The notes under the pieces were generated by a model. The model was not told where the DNA came from and did no database searches. It saw only the letters and a program-made list of their open reading frames with translations. From positions 1-16,709 of the forward strand of contig JASLEM010000185.1 in NCBI GenBank assembly GCA_030151165.1: DNA of 16,709 nt, given 5' to 3'. The position numbers and the translations under genes are program-made. Shown piece after piece: positions 1 to 7,040 of this stretch. Source of the DNA: Burkholderiaceae bacterium. GTDB lineage: Bacteria > Pseudomonadota > Gammaproteobacteria > Burkholderiales > Burkholderiaceae. The number at the start of each line of letters is the position of its first letter. Position 1 is the stretch's first letter.

Positions 1-63
1 CGCTGCGGCGCGACGCCGTGCCGCTGCGAGCCCGCCGGGCCGACGCCGCTCGCCGAGCGTCCG

Positions 64-642
64 GTGCAGCTGCAGGGCAGCGCGCTGGCCCGCGCGGCGC
101 TGCGGCTGTTCGGCTGGCGCGTCGACTTCGACGGCCTGCCGTCGCGCCAGGGCGTGCTCGTCGTCTACCCGCACACCTCGAACTGGGACTTCCCGTGGGG
201 CCTGCTCGCCCAGTGGACGTTCGGCTTCCCGCTGTCGTTCTGGGCCAAGCACACGCTGTTCGAGGTGCCGCTGCTCGGGCGCTTCCTGCGGGCGGTCGGT
301 GGCGTGTCGATCGACCGCCGCGCCGCGCAGGGCGTCGTCGGCCAGACGGTCGCGCGCCTGCGTGACGCGCGCGCGCGGGACGAGTTCATGTGGCTCGCGA
401 TCGCGCCCGAAGGCACGCGCGCGCGCACCGAAGGCTGGCGCAGCGGCTTCTACCAGGTCGCGCGCGGCGCCGACGTGCCGCTCGCGCTGGCCTACATCGA
501 CTACGCGACGAAGCGCGTCGGCGTCGACTCGGCGTGGCGCCTGAGCGGCGACCCGTCGGCCGACATGGCCCGCATCGCCGAGCGCTACGCCGGCCGCGCG
601 GCGCGTCGCCCGCAGGACGCGGCGCCGGTGCGGCTGCCCTGA
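64..642 (+). CDS. PlsC-like lysophospholipid/1-acylglycerol-phosphate acyltransferase family protein
   Basis: Predicted membrane-associated acyltransferase that would move an acyl chain onto a lysophospholipid or related acceptor. The 192-residue product has the family blocks in order: HTSNWD at residues 37-42 (the H-x4-D catalytic motif), GGVSIDR at 79-85 (block II) and PEGTR at 115-119 (block III, phosphate binding). It is a short version of the family, essentially the catalytic core with no clear transmembrane helix. The start is uncertain: GTG at 64 leads directly into the conserved region but has no good ribosome binding site, and the frame is open to the left edge, so the gene may begin outside the window. 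It ends 17 bases before hemF and probably shares its transcript. Family assignment is firm; substrate is not known. It could equally act on ornithine lipids or lipid A-like acceptors. Confidence 0.8.
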   Translation: MQLQGSALARAALRLFGWRVDFDGLPSRQGVLVVYPHTSNWDFPWGLLAQWTFGFPLSFWAKHTLFEVPLLGRFLRAVGGVSIDRRAAQGVVGQTVARLRDARARDEFMWLAIAPEGTRARTEGWRSGFYQVARGADVPLALAYIDYATKRVGVDSAWRLSGDPSADMARIAERYAGRAARRPQDAAPVRLP

Positions 643-659
643 CCGCGACGGACGACCCG

Positions 660-1616
660 ATGACGCCAGACACCTCCCGCCCGGCCGGCGCGCTCTCGAG
701 CGCGGACGTCGCGCGCGTCCGCGCCTACCTGCTCGAGCTGCAGGCGCGCATCGTCGCCGCGATGGAGTCCGCCGACGGCGGCACGTTCCTGAGCGACGGC
801 TGGACGCGCCCCGCCGACGGCAAGCTCACCGGCGACGGCCTCACGCGGCTGATCGAGGGCGGCGCGCTGGTCGAGCGCGGCGGCTGCAACTTCAGCCACG
901 TGCGCGGGCAGGCGCTGCCGCCGTCCGCCACCGCCGCGCGGCCCGAGCTCGCGGGCGCGGCGTTCGAGGCGCTGGGCGTCTCGCTCGTCTTCCATCCGCG
1001 CAACCCGTACGTGCCGACCGTGCACATGAACGTGCGCATGTTCTGCGCGTTCCCCCAGGATGCGGCGCCCGTGTTCTGGTTCGGCGGCGGCATGGACCTC
1101 ACGCCGTACTACGGCTTCGAGGACGACGCGCGCCACTTCCACGCGACCTGCCGCGACGCGCTCGCGCCGTTCGGCGACGCGCTCTATCCGCGCTTCAAGA
1201 CGTGGTGCGACGAGTACTTCTTCCTGAAGCACCGCAACGAGCCGCGCGGCATCGGCGGCATCTTCTTCGACGACTTCGCCGAGCTCGGCTTCGAGCAGGG
1301 CTTCGCGCTGCTGCGCTCGGTCGGCGACGCGTTCCTGGCCGCCTACCTGCCGATCGTCGAACGCCGCCGCGCGCTGCCGTTCGGGGAGCGCGAGCGCGAC
1401 TTCCAGGCCTACCGCCGCGGCCGCTACGTCGAGTTCAACCTCGTGTGGGATCGCGGCACGCTGTTCGGCCTGCAGTCGGGCGGGCGCACCGAGGCGATCC
1501 TGATGTCGATGCCGCCGCAGGTCACGTGGCGCTATCGATGGGCCCCCGACGACGGCACGCCCGAGGCGGCCCTCACCACGGACTTCCTGCGTCCGCGCGA
1601 CTGGATCACGTCCTGA
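660..1616 (+). CDS. hemF: Oxygen-dependent coproporphyrinogen III oxidase
   Basis: Catalyses the aerobic oxidative decarboxylation of coproporphyrinogen III to protoporphyrinogen IX in haem synthesis; a soluble, cofactor-poor homodimer in the known family. The product is 318 residues, close to the usual size of about 300. Visible family marks are [10 protein letters not shown] around 115-124 (with the conserved His 122), the signature [18 protein letters not shown] starting at 139, the [21 protein letters not shown] stretch, and [18 protein letters not shown] near the C-terminus. ATG at 660 is the start; the reading frame extends much further left, but that part is a shadow of the acyltransferase. 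A weak GGAC lies about 8 bases upstream. The stop codon overlaps the apparent CTG start of nadD, so translation is probably coupled. The gene implies aerobic haem synthesis; no anaerobic hemN is visible in this window. Confidence 0.97.
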   Translation: MTPDTSRPAGALSSADVARVRAYLLELQARIVAAMESADGGTFLSDGWTRPADGKLTGDGLTRLIEGGALVERGGCNFSHVRGQALPPSATAARPELAGAAFEALGVSLVFHPRNPYVPTVHMNVRMFCAFPQDAAPVFWFGGGMDLTPYYGFEDDARHFHATCRDALAPFGDALYPRFKTWCDEYFFLKHRNEPRGIGGIFFDDFAELGFEQGFALLRSVGDAFLAAYLPIVERRRALPFGERERDFQAYRRGRYVEFNLVWDRGTLFGLQSGGRTEAILMSMPPQVTWRYRWAPDDGTPEAALTTDFLRPRDWITS

Positions 1617-2224
1617 CTTCCGCCCAACGCTGCGCCGGCCTGTTCGGCGGCAGCTTCGACCCGCCGCATCTCGCGCACCGCGCGCTCGCGCTCGCCGCCC
1701 TCGCGCAGCTCGAGCTGGACACGCTCGTCTGGATGCCGGCCGGGCAGTCGCCGCACAAGGCCGAGCAGGCGCCGACGCCGGGTGCCGACCGCGTCGGGAT
1801 GCTGCGCCTGATGACCGCCGGCGAGCCGCGCTTCGCGATCGACGAGCGCGAGCTCCACCGCGCCGGCCCGAGCTTCACGATCGACACCTTGCGCGAACTG
1901 CACGCCGAGCAGCCCGGCACGCGCTGGTGGCTGGTCATCGGCCAGGACCAGTACGCGCGCTTCGACACGTGGCGCGACTGGCGCGGCATCCTCGCGCTGG
2001 CCGGGCTCGCCGTGGCCGCGCGCGACGGCGACGCCGTCCGCGCCGCGCCCGGGCTGGCCGGTTGCCCCCATGCGCTGCGCATCCTCGAGATGCCGGCCCT
2101 TCCTCACTCGGCCACCACCGTGCGCATGCGCGCCGCGGCGGGGCTGGACGTCACGGCGCTGGTCGGCGCTCCCGTGGCGCGCTATATTGCCGATCACCCT
2201 CTTTATCGGGCCGATGCGGCCTGA
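1613..2224 (+). CDS. nadD: Nicotinate-nucleotide adenylyltransferase
   Basis: Adenylates nicotinate mononucleotide to deamido-NAD in NAD synthesis. From the proposed start the product is 203 residues, normal for NadD. Motifs: [14 protein letters not shown] at 9-22 (nucleotidyltransferase core; the HxGH motif appears as HLAH at 19-22), SPHK at 46-49, [10 protein letters not shown] around 105-114 and SATTVR at 166-171. The start is unusual. There is no ATG, GTG or TTG close to the conserved N-terminus. The only nearby candidate is CTG at 1613-1615, overlapping the hemF stop TGA (1614-1616) as CTGA. The next upstream option, ATG 1538, would add 25 residues of Arg/His-rich sequence and overlap hemF by 79 bases. 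I favour CTG, read by translational coupling from hemF. The gene is followed after 42 bases by rsfS, a common order in proteobacteria. Confidence 0.93.
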   Translation: MTSAQRCAGLFGGSFDPPHLAHRALALAALAQLELDTLVWMPAGQSPHKAEQAPTPGADRVGMLRLMTAGEPRFAIDERELHRAGPSFTIDTLRELHAEQPGTRWWLVIGQDQYARFDTWRDWRGILALAGLAVAARDGDAVRAAPGLAGCPHALRILEMPALPHSATTVRMRAAAGLDVTALVGAPVARYIADHPLYRADAA

Positions 2225-2266
2225 AGAAGACATTTGCCGGACCACCCGGGATTCAGAGAACAATTA

Positions 2267-3148
2267 ATGGACATCCGCAAACTGCAACGCGCCATCGTCG
2301 ATGGTCTGGAAGACGTCAAGGGCCAGAACATCCTGGTCTTCAACACCGAGCACCTGTCGCCGCTCTTCGAGCGCGTGGTCGTGGTGTCCGGGCAGAGCAA
2401 CCGGCAGACGAAGGCGCTCGCGGCCAGCGTGCGCGACGCGGTGAAGGCGGCGGGCTTGCCGGTGCTGCGCACCGAGGGCGAGGAGAACGGCGAATGGATC
2501 ATCGTGGACTGCGGCGCGGCCGTCGTGCACGTGATGCAGCCCTCCATCCGCGACTACTACCGCCTGGAAGAGATCTGGGGCGACAAGCCGGTCGCGATCA
2601 AGCTGAACACGAAGTCGACCGGGCTGGTGAAGGCCTCCGAGGGCTTCGACGAGGACGAGGACGAGGCGCCCAAGCCGAAGAAGCGCGCGAAGGCCGCCAA
2701 GCCGGTCGATGCCGACGACGAGTCGCCCGCCAAGAAGGCCGCGCTCAAGAAGCCGGCCGCGAAGAAGGTCGCCGCCAAGAAGGCCGCGCCGGCCAAGCTG
2801 CCGCCCGCGAAGACGCCGGCCGAGCGCTCGTCGTCCACGCGCGGCCCGGCCCGCAAGCCGACGGCGCGTGAAGCCGCGGCCACGAAGCCGGCCGGCTCGC
2901 AGAAGGGTGTCGCCAAGCCGGCACCGAAGACGGCCGCGGGCAAGCTCGCCGCCGCCAAGGCCACGCGCGCCGGCTCGACCGCCGTGCGCACCGGCAAGGC
3001 GGCGCCGGCCAAGGCGGCCGCGGTCAAGAAGATCGTCGTGCCGGCCAACAGCTCGCGCAACGCCGCGACCTCGGCCAAGAAGACGGCCGCCAAGACCGCC
3101 GCCACCAAGACGGCCGCCGCGAAGAAGAGCGCCGCCCGCCGCGGCTGA
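2267..3148 (+). CDS. rsfS: Ribosome silencing factor RsfS with a long Lys/Ala-rich C-terminal tail
   Basis: RsfS (iojap family) binds ribosomal protein uL14 and blocks joining of the 30S and 50S subunits when nutrients are scarce. Residues 1 to about 115 are a complete RsfS domain: MDIRKLQRAIVDGLEDVKGQ, then TSNRQTKAL-type helix (here QSNRQTKAL), EGEENGEWIIVDCG at 70-83, VVHVMQPSIRDYYRLEEIWGD at 86-106. ATG 2267 gives the standard family N-terminus; AGAGA lies upstream. The protein is 293 residues, about twice the usual length. The extra part starts with an acidic run DEDEDE (128-133) and continues to the end as a low-complexity tail of Lys, Ala, Pro, Thr and Arg with PAKK, KKAA and KTAA repeats and no aromatic, His or Cys residue. 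It resembles histone H1 or AlgP-type tails and is probably disordered and nucleic-acid binding; that role is inference. Confidence 0.95.
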   Translation: MDIRKLQRAIVDGLEDVKGQNILVFNTEHLSPLFERVVVVSGQSNRQTKALAASVRDAVKAAGLPVLRTEGEENGEWIIVDCGAAVVHVMQPSIRDYYRLEEIWGDKPVAIKLNTKSTGLVKASEGFDEDEDEAPKPKKRAKAAKPVDADDESPAKKAALKKPAAKKVAAKKAAPAKLPPAKTPAERSSSTRGPARKPTAREAAATKPAGSQKGVAKPAPKTAAGKLAAAKATRAGSTAVRTGKAAPAKAAAVKKIVVPANSSRNAATSAKKTAAKTAATKTAAAKKSAARRG

Positions 3149-3171
3149 TCGTTCCGTTCGGTTCGACCGGG

Positions 3172-3202
3172 ACGGCGACCAGCGCGAGCGGTCGCCGTTT
3201 TT
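3172..3202 (+). terminator. Rho-independent terminator after rsfS
   Basis: Perfect 9-bp stem (ACGGCGACC at 3172-3180 with GGTCGCCGT at 3190-3198). The inner loop can add two more pairs around a GCGA (GNRA) tetraloop with one bulged A. Five T residues (3198-3202) follow directly. It lies 24 bases after the rsfS stop. Confidence 0.88.
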
Positions 3203-3301
3203 GCGTCCGGCGGCCGCGTCGCCATCGATGCGCCCGCGCGTCGATACGATGTCGCCGTGTCCCGCGGCACGCCCCCACGACCTGCTCCACGAAAGCCCTC
3301 C

Positions 3302-3769
3302 ATGCGCCTGATCATCGCCTCCGTCGGCCAGAAGCCGCCGGCTTGGGCCGAGGCCGCGTACGACGAGTTCGAGCGGCGCTTCCCGCCCGAGATGCGCCTC
3401 GAGCTGAAGGCCGTCAAGGCCGAGCCGCGCGCCGGCAAGGCGCCCGCGCAGCTGATGCAGGCCGAGGCGAAGCGGCTCGAGGCCGCGCTGCCGCCGGGCG
3501 TGCGCCGCGTGGTGCTGGACGAGCGCGGCACGCGCTGGACGACGCGCGCGCTCGCCGACCGCCTTGAGTTCTGGCGCGGCGACGGGCGCGACGTCGCGTT
3601 CCTGATCGGCGGCCCCGACGGGCTCGACCCCGATCTCAAGGCGACCGCCGACGAGACCGCGCGGCTGTCCGACCTCACGCTGCCGCACGCGTTCGTGCGT
3701 CCGCTGCTGGCCGAGGCGCTGTATCGCGCGTGGTCGCTGTCCGTCGGCCACCCCTATCACCGTGAATGA
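3302..3769 (+). CDS. rlmH: 23S rRNA (pseudouridine1915-N3)-methyltransferase
   Basis: Methylates N3 of pseudouridine 1915 in helix 69 of 23S rRNA on assembled ribosomes, using S-adenosylmethionine. The 155-residue product has exactly the length of the E. coli enzyme. SPOUT-fold features: FLIGGPDG at 100-107 (SAM-binding loop), [17 protein letters not shown] at 127-143 (trefoil knot) and the conserved C-terminal HPYHRE at 150-155. ATG 3302 gives the canonical [12 protein letters not shown]-terminus; no Shine-Dalgarno sequence is evident. The gene is separated from rsfS by a terminator, so it is either read by readthrough or has its own promoter; TACGAT at 3245-3250 is a possible -10 but no -35 fits. 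Its stop overlaps the first possible maf start (ATGA). Confidence 0.97.
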   Translation: MRLIIASVGQKPPAWAEAAYDEFERRFPPEMRLELKAVKAEPRAGKAPAQLMQAEAKRLEAALPPGVRRVVLDERGTRWTTRALADRLEFWRGDGRDVAFLIGGPDGLDPDLKATADETARLSDLTLPHAFVRPLLAEALYRAWSLSVGHPYHRE

Positions 3770-4407
3770 TTGATCGAGACATGGCCATACCGTCGCACGA
3801 CTTCGTCTACCTCGCCTCGCAGAGCCCGCGTCGCCGCCAGCTGCTCGACCAGCTGGGCGTGCGCCACGAGCTGCTGCTCGCCGCGCCCGACGAGGACGCC
3901 GAGAGCCTCGAGGAACATGTCGCCGGGGAGACGCCCGCCGTCTACTGCGAGCGCGTCACGCAGCTCAAGCTCGGTGCCGCGCTGAAGCGGCTGAAGGCGC
4001 GCGGCCTGCCGCCGGCGCCGGTGCTGTGCGCGGACACGACTGTCGCGCTCGGGCGGCGCATCTTCGGCAAGCCGGCCGACGCCGACGATGCGCTCGCGAC
4101 GCTGCGGCGGCTGTCGGGCCGCACGCATCGGGTGATGACGGCGGTGGCGGTGGCGTCGGCGTCGGGGCGCACGCGCACGTCGGCGCTGAGCGTGTCGACG
4201 GTGCGCTTCGCGCCGGTGCCCGAGGACGTGCTCGCGCACTACGTCGCGAGCGGCGAGCCGTTCGGCAAGGCGGGCGCGTACGCGATCCAGAGCCGCATCG
4301 CCGGCTGGATCGAGCGGATCACGGGGAGCTACTCCGGTATCATGGGTTTGCCGCTCCACGAGACCGCGCAACTGCTGCTGGCCGCAGGTGTCGGGCTCCA
4401 AAAATAA
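3766..4407 (+). CDS. maf: Maf-family nucleotide pyrophosphatase (YhdE type, dTTP/UTP)
   Basis: House-cleaning pyrophosphatase that hydrolyses non-canonical or excess pyrimidine nucleoside triphosphates; YhdE-type members act on dTTP and UTP. Motifs: [12 protein letters not shown] at 16-27 (phosphate binding), CADTTV in the middle (conserved Asp), GKAGAYAIQ and [14 protein letters not shown] near the C-terminus, which match the YhdE rather than the YceF subgroup. Length 213 residues. Position directly before rng mirrors the yhdE-rng pair of E. coli and supports the subgroup. Two starts are possible: ATG 3766, overlapping the rlmH stop as ATGA, and ATG 3781, five codons later; both precede the conserved region. 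Overlap with rlmH and the 17-base gap to rng indicate one operon. Confidence 0.93.
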   Translation: MIDRDMAIPSHDFVYLASQSPRRRQLLDQLGVRHELLLAAPDEDAESLEEHVAGETPAVYCERVTQLKLGAALKRLKARGLPPAPVLCADTTVALGRRIFGKPADADDALATLRRLSGRTHRVMTAVAVASASGRTRTSALSVSTVRFAPVPEDVLAHYVASGEPFGKAGAYAIQSRIAGWIERITGSYSGIMGLPLHETAQLLLAAGVGLQK

Positions 4408-4424
4408 TCGAGACATCCGCCGCC

Positions 4425-5888
4425 ATGCACGACATCCTGGTCAACTGGTCGCCCCAAGAAACGCGCGTCGCGCTGATCGAGAACGGCGCGATCCAGGAGC
4501 TGCACCTCGAACGCTCGCTCGAACGCGGGCTCGTCGGCAACGTCTACCTCGGCAAGGTCGCGCGCGTGCTGCCCGGCATGCAGTCGGCGTTCATCGACAT
4601 CGGCCTCGAGCGCGCGGCCTTCCTGCACGTGGCCGACCTGCACGGCCATCCGTCGACGAAGGTCGAGGGCACGCCGGCGGCGATCGAGAAGCTGGTGTTC
4701 GAGGGCCAGGCGCTCACGGTGCAGGTGGTCAAGGATCCGATCGGCACCAAGGGCGCGCGGCTCACGACGCAGATCAGCATCGCGGGCCGGCTGCTCGTCT
4801 ACCTGCCGCACGACAACCACATCGGGATCTCGCAGCGCATCGGCTCGCACGAGCTGCGCGAGCAACTGCGCGCGCGCATGGTCGCGCTCGCGGGCAACCC
4901 GGCCGAAGGTGGTGGCGGCTTCATCCTGCGCACGAACGCGGAAGAGGCGGGCGACCAGGAACTCGGCGACGACATCGCCTACCTGCGCAAGACCTGGGCG
5001 CGCATCCGCGAGCGCGCGATGGCGCGGCCCGCGGGCTCGCTGCTGCACCAGGACCTGAGCCTGGCCGAGCGCGTGCTGCGCGACATCGCGACCGAAGGCA
5101 CGCAGTCGATCCGCATCGACTCGAAGCTGCAGTTCGATGCCCTGCGCGCGTTCGGCGACACCTACGCGCCGGGCTCGGCCGCGAAGCTGGAGCACTACAA
5201 GGGCGAGCGGCCGATCTTCGACCTGTTCAACGTCGACGAGGAGATCGCACGCGCGCTCGCGCGGCGCGTCGACCTGAAGAGCGGCGGCTACCTGATCATC
5301 GACCAGACGGAAGCGCTCACGACGATCGACGTCAACACGGGCGGCTTCGTCGGCGCGCGCAACTTCGACGAGACGATCTTCAAGACCAACCTCGAGGCCG
5401 CGGGCGCCATCGCGCGCCAGCTGCGCCTGCGCAACCTGGGCGGCATCATCATCGTCGACTTCATCGACATGACACGCGAGGATCACCAGGCCGCCGTGCT
5501 CGCGGAGTTCCGCAAACAGTTGTCGAAGGACCGCACCAAGGTCACCGTGAGCGGCTTCACGCAGCTCGGGCTGGTGGAGATGACGCGCAAGCGCACGCGC
5601 GAATCGCTCGCCCACGTGCTGTGCCAGCCGTGCCCCACGTGCGACGGCCGCGGCCAGGTGAAGACGGCGCGCAGCGTCTGCTACGACGTGCTGCGCGAGA
5701 TCCTGCGCGAGGCGCGCCAGTTCAACCCGAAGGAATTCCGCGTGATCGCGAGCGCGTCGGTGGTGGAGATGCTGCTGGACGAAGAGAGCGCCCACCTCGC
5801 CGATCTCTCGGCGTTCATCGGCAAGCCGATCTCGTTAAGCGCGGAGCCGACGATGAATCCGGAGCAGTACGACATCGTGTTGCTTTGA
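4425..5888 (+). CDS. rng: Ribonuclease G
   Basis: Single-strand endoribonuclease of the RNase E/G family that matures the 5' end of 16S rRNA and cuts some mRNAs; cytoplasmic. The 487-residue product matches the length of E. coli RNase G (489) and lacks the long C-terminal scaffold of RNase E. Domains in order: N-terminal RNase H-like part with the inserted S1 domain (about 37-125), 5'-sensor region, then the DNase I-like catalytic part with TTIDVNTGGF (Asp 302) and IIIVDFIDM (Asp 345), equivalent to the Mg-binding Asp 303 and Asp 346 of RNase E. The zinc-link CPTC is at 403-406. The start MHDILVNWSPQETRVALIE is the canonical one. It is the last gene of the left operon; a 195-bp hairpin-rich gap follows. 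Confidence 0.97.
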   Translation: MHDILVNWSPQETRVALIENGAIQELHLERSLERGLVGNVYLGKVARVLPGMQSAFIDIGLERAAFLHVADLHGHPSTKVEGTPAAIEKLVFEGQALTVQVVKDPIGTKGARLTTQISIAGRLLVYLPHDNHIGISQRIGSHELREQLRARMVALAGNPAEGGGGFILRTNAEEAGDQELGDDIAYLRKTWARIRERAMARPAGSLLHQDLSLAERVLRDIATEGTQSIRIDSKLQFDALRAFGDTYAPGSAAKLEHYKGERPIFDLFNVDEEIARALARRVDLKSGGYLIIDQTEALTTIDVNTGGFVGARNFDETIFKTNLEAAGAIARQLRLRNLGGIIIVDFIDMTREDHQAAVLAEFRKQLSKDRTKVTVSGFTQLGLVEMTRKRTRESLAHVLCQPCPTCDGRGQVKTARSVCYDVLREILREARQFNPKEFRVIASASVVEMLLDEESAHLADLSAFIGKPISLSAEPTMNPEQYDIVLL

Positions 5889-5895
5889 GCCCCAC

Positions 5896-6053
5896 GCTCG
5901 CTGGCGCTCGGAAGCTTCCGGCTTGCAAGCCGGAAGCCGTTCCGGCGGGGAATCGCTGCGCGATCCCTTTGCCGCCTCCACTCCCCGAGGGGCCGGCCGC
6001 GAGCGGACTGGCAAAGCCAGATCCGCCGCTCCCTTGAATCTCTTGCTCGCTGG
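5896..6053. repeat. Hairpin-dense intergenic block flanked by a 9-bp direct repeat
   Basis: Begins 8 bases after rng. GCTCGCTGG occurs at 5896-5904 and again at 6045-6053. Between the copies lie a perfect 24-bp palindrome (5914-5937; arm GCTTCCGGCTTG), a hairpin with arms GGGAATCGC and GCGATCCC (5948-5967, one bulged A, TGC loop), GGCCGGCC at 5991-5998 and an imperfect hairpin with core CTGGC-AAA-GCCAG (6003-6026). It looks like a small interspersed repeat or clustered REP-like element, but only one copy is in this window. It may also end rng transcription, although no good T-run follows any stem. Confidence 0.45.
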
Positions 6054-6083
6054 TGAGCGCCGGCGGCGGCTAGGGAATTGCCC

Positions 6084-6188
6084 TTAGATCGGGGTCGATC
6101 CCATGAGGGACACCGCCACGGCGAGGACGGCCACGGTGGCGCCGAGGAGCACGGCCATGCGGACGAAGAAGGCGGGGAGCGAGGTCAT
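6084..6188 (-). CDS. Possible small membrane protein (34 residues), not recognised
   Basis: A short minus-strand reading frame, MTSLPAFFVRMAVLL... ending ...LMGSTPI, with one hydrophobic segment (about residues 11-28) preceded by an Arg. I do not recognise the family. Third codon positions are G or C in all but one sense codon (GGA), which supports real coding in this GC-rich genome. The frame extends upstream to ATG at 6239 (51 residues), but those extra 17 codons have low third-position GC, as expected of non-coding or promoter sequence, so I prefer the ATG at 6188. No convincing ribosome binding site precedes it. It lies between rng and the response regulator gene, divergent from the latter. 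It may be a chance frame. Confidence 0.4.
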   Translation of the reverse strand: MTSLPAFFVRMAVLLGATVAVLAVAVSLMGSTPI

Positions 6189-6340
6189 GGGGATGGTGCG
6201 CGCGCGGCGAAACTGATCCGATGCTGATACGTTAGTCATCTCGGCCGCCGGCTGGAATACCCGGATCCGGGGATGCATCCCCGCGTTTACAGCGCCGCCC
6301 GCCCTTGCTCCAATGCAGCGATGCCGATGAGACCCCGCCC

Positions 6341-7015
6341 ATGACGGTTGCCGCCACCCGGATCCTGGTCGTCGACGACGACGACGCGTTCCGCGAATCG
6401 GTGTGCACCGCCATCGCCCGCGACGACGCGATGGTGCTGGCCGCCCAGGCCGGCTCGGTCGCGCGGGCGCGCGAGGCGATCGTGCGCGGCAACTTCGACG
6501 TCGCGCTGGTCGACCTCGGCCTGCCGGATGGCAACGGCATCGACCTGATCCGCGAGATCGCCCGGACGCGCCCCGAGACGGACGTGATGGTCGTCACCGT
6601 CTTCGGCGACGAGGCGCACGTGCTGGCCTCGATCGAGGCGGGCGCCACGGGCTACCTGCTCAAGCGAAGCCTGGTCGACACCCTCGGCGCCACCGTGCGC
6701 GAGCTGCGCGCCGGCGGCTCGCCGATCAGCCCGGTGATCGCGCGCCAGCTGCTGCAGCGCTTCAAGCGCGGCGCCGACGATGCGGCGGCGGCCTCGGCCG
6801 CGACGGCCGCGGCGGTCGACGACGGCGGGCTGTCGGAGCGCGAGCGCGAGGTGCTGCTGTTCATCGCGAAGGGCTTCACGGTCGGCGAGATCGCGAACAT
6901 GCTGCACCTGTCCGCCCACACCGTGGCGACGCACGTGAAGCACATCTACCGCAAGCTCGCGGTGCATTCGCGCACCGAGGCCGTCTACGAAGCCGGCCGG
7001 ATGGGCTTGCTGTGA
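6341..7015 (+). CDS. Two-component response regulator, NarL/FixJ (LuxR HTH) family
   Basis: DNA-binding response regulator of 224 residues. Receiver domain about 6-122: acidic cluster VDDDD at 11-15, phosphoacceptor Asp 58 (FDVALVDLGLPDG), Thr 86 and Lys 108 (GYLLKRS). An Ala-rich linker (about 143-163) leads to a LuxR-type helix-turn-helix at 164-221 with LSEREREVLLFIAKG and the recognition region SAHTVATHVKHIYRKL. ATG 6341 is preferred; an in-frame TTG at 6305 would add 12 residues of non-conserved sequence. It lies 25 bases before the start of a histidine kinase gene, so the two are almost certainly partners. Target genes are not known and no promoter of good quality is visible upstream. 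Confidence 0.93.
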   Translation: MTVAATRILVVDDDDAFRESVCTAIARDDAMVLAAQAGSVARAREAIVRGNFDVALVDLGLPDGNGIDLIREIARTRPETDVMVVTVFGDEAHVLASIEAGATGYLLKRSLVDTLGATVRELRAGGSPISPVIARQLLQRFKRGADDAAAASAATAAAVDDGGLSEREREVLLFIAKGFTVGEIANMLHLSAHTVATHVKHIYRKLAVHSRTEAVYEAGRMGLL

Positions 7016-7040
7016 GCGACGGCCGCCGCGGCGTCGACGC

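Noticed and set aside
1..63. 3' end of an upstream gene at the left edge
   Set aside because: No frame here shows a recognisable protein or an in-frame stop that would end an upstream gene; it may be leader or an extension of the acyltransferase gene, which cannot be decided.
2640..3148. RsfS tail as a separate gene or a frameshifted artefact
   Set aside because: The frame is continuous from the RsfS domain to the stop, no start codon with an RBS occurs at the tail, and the composition is typical of natural Lys/Ala-rich tails.
4329..5795. Minus-strand frame opposite rng (488 codons)
   Set aside because: Shadow of RNase G; composition is Leu/Arg/Ala/Val-rich with no recognisable motif.
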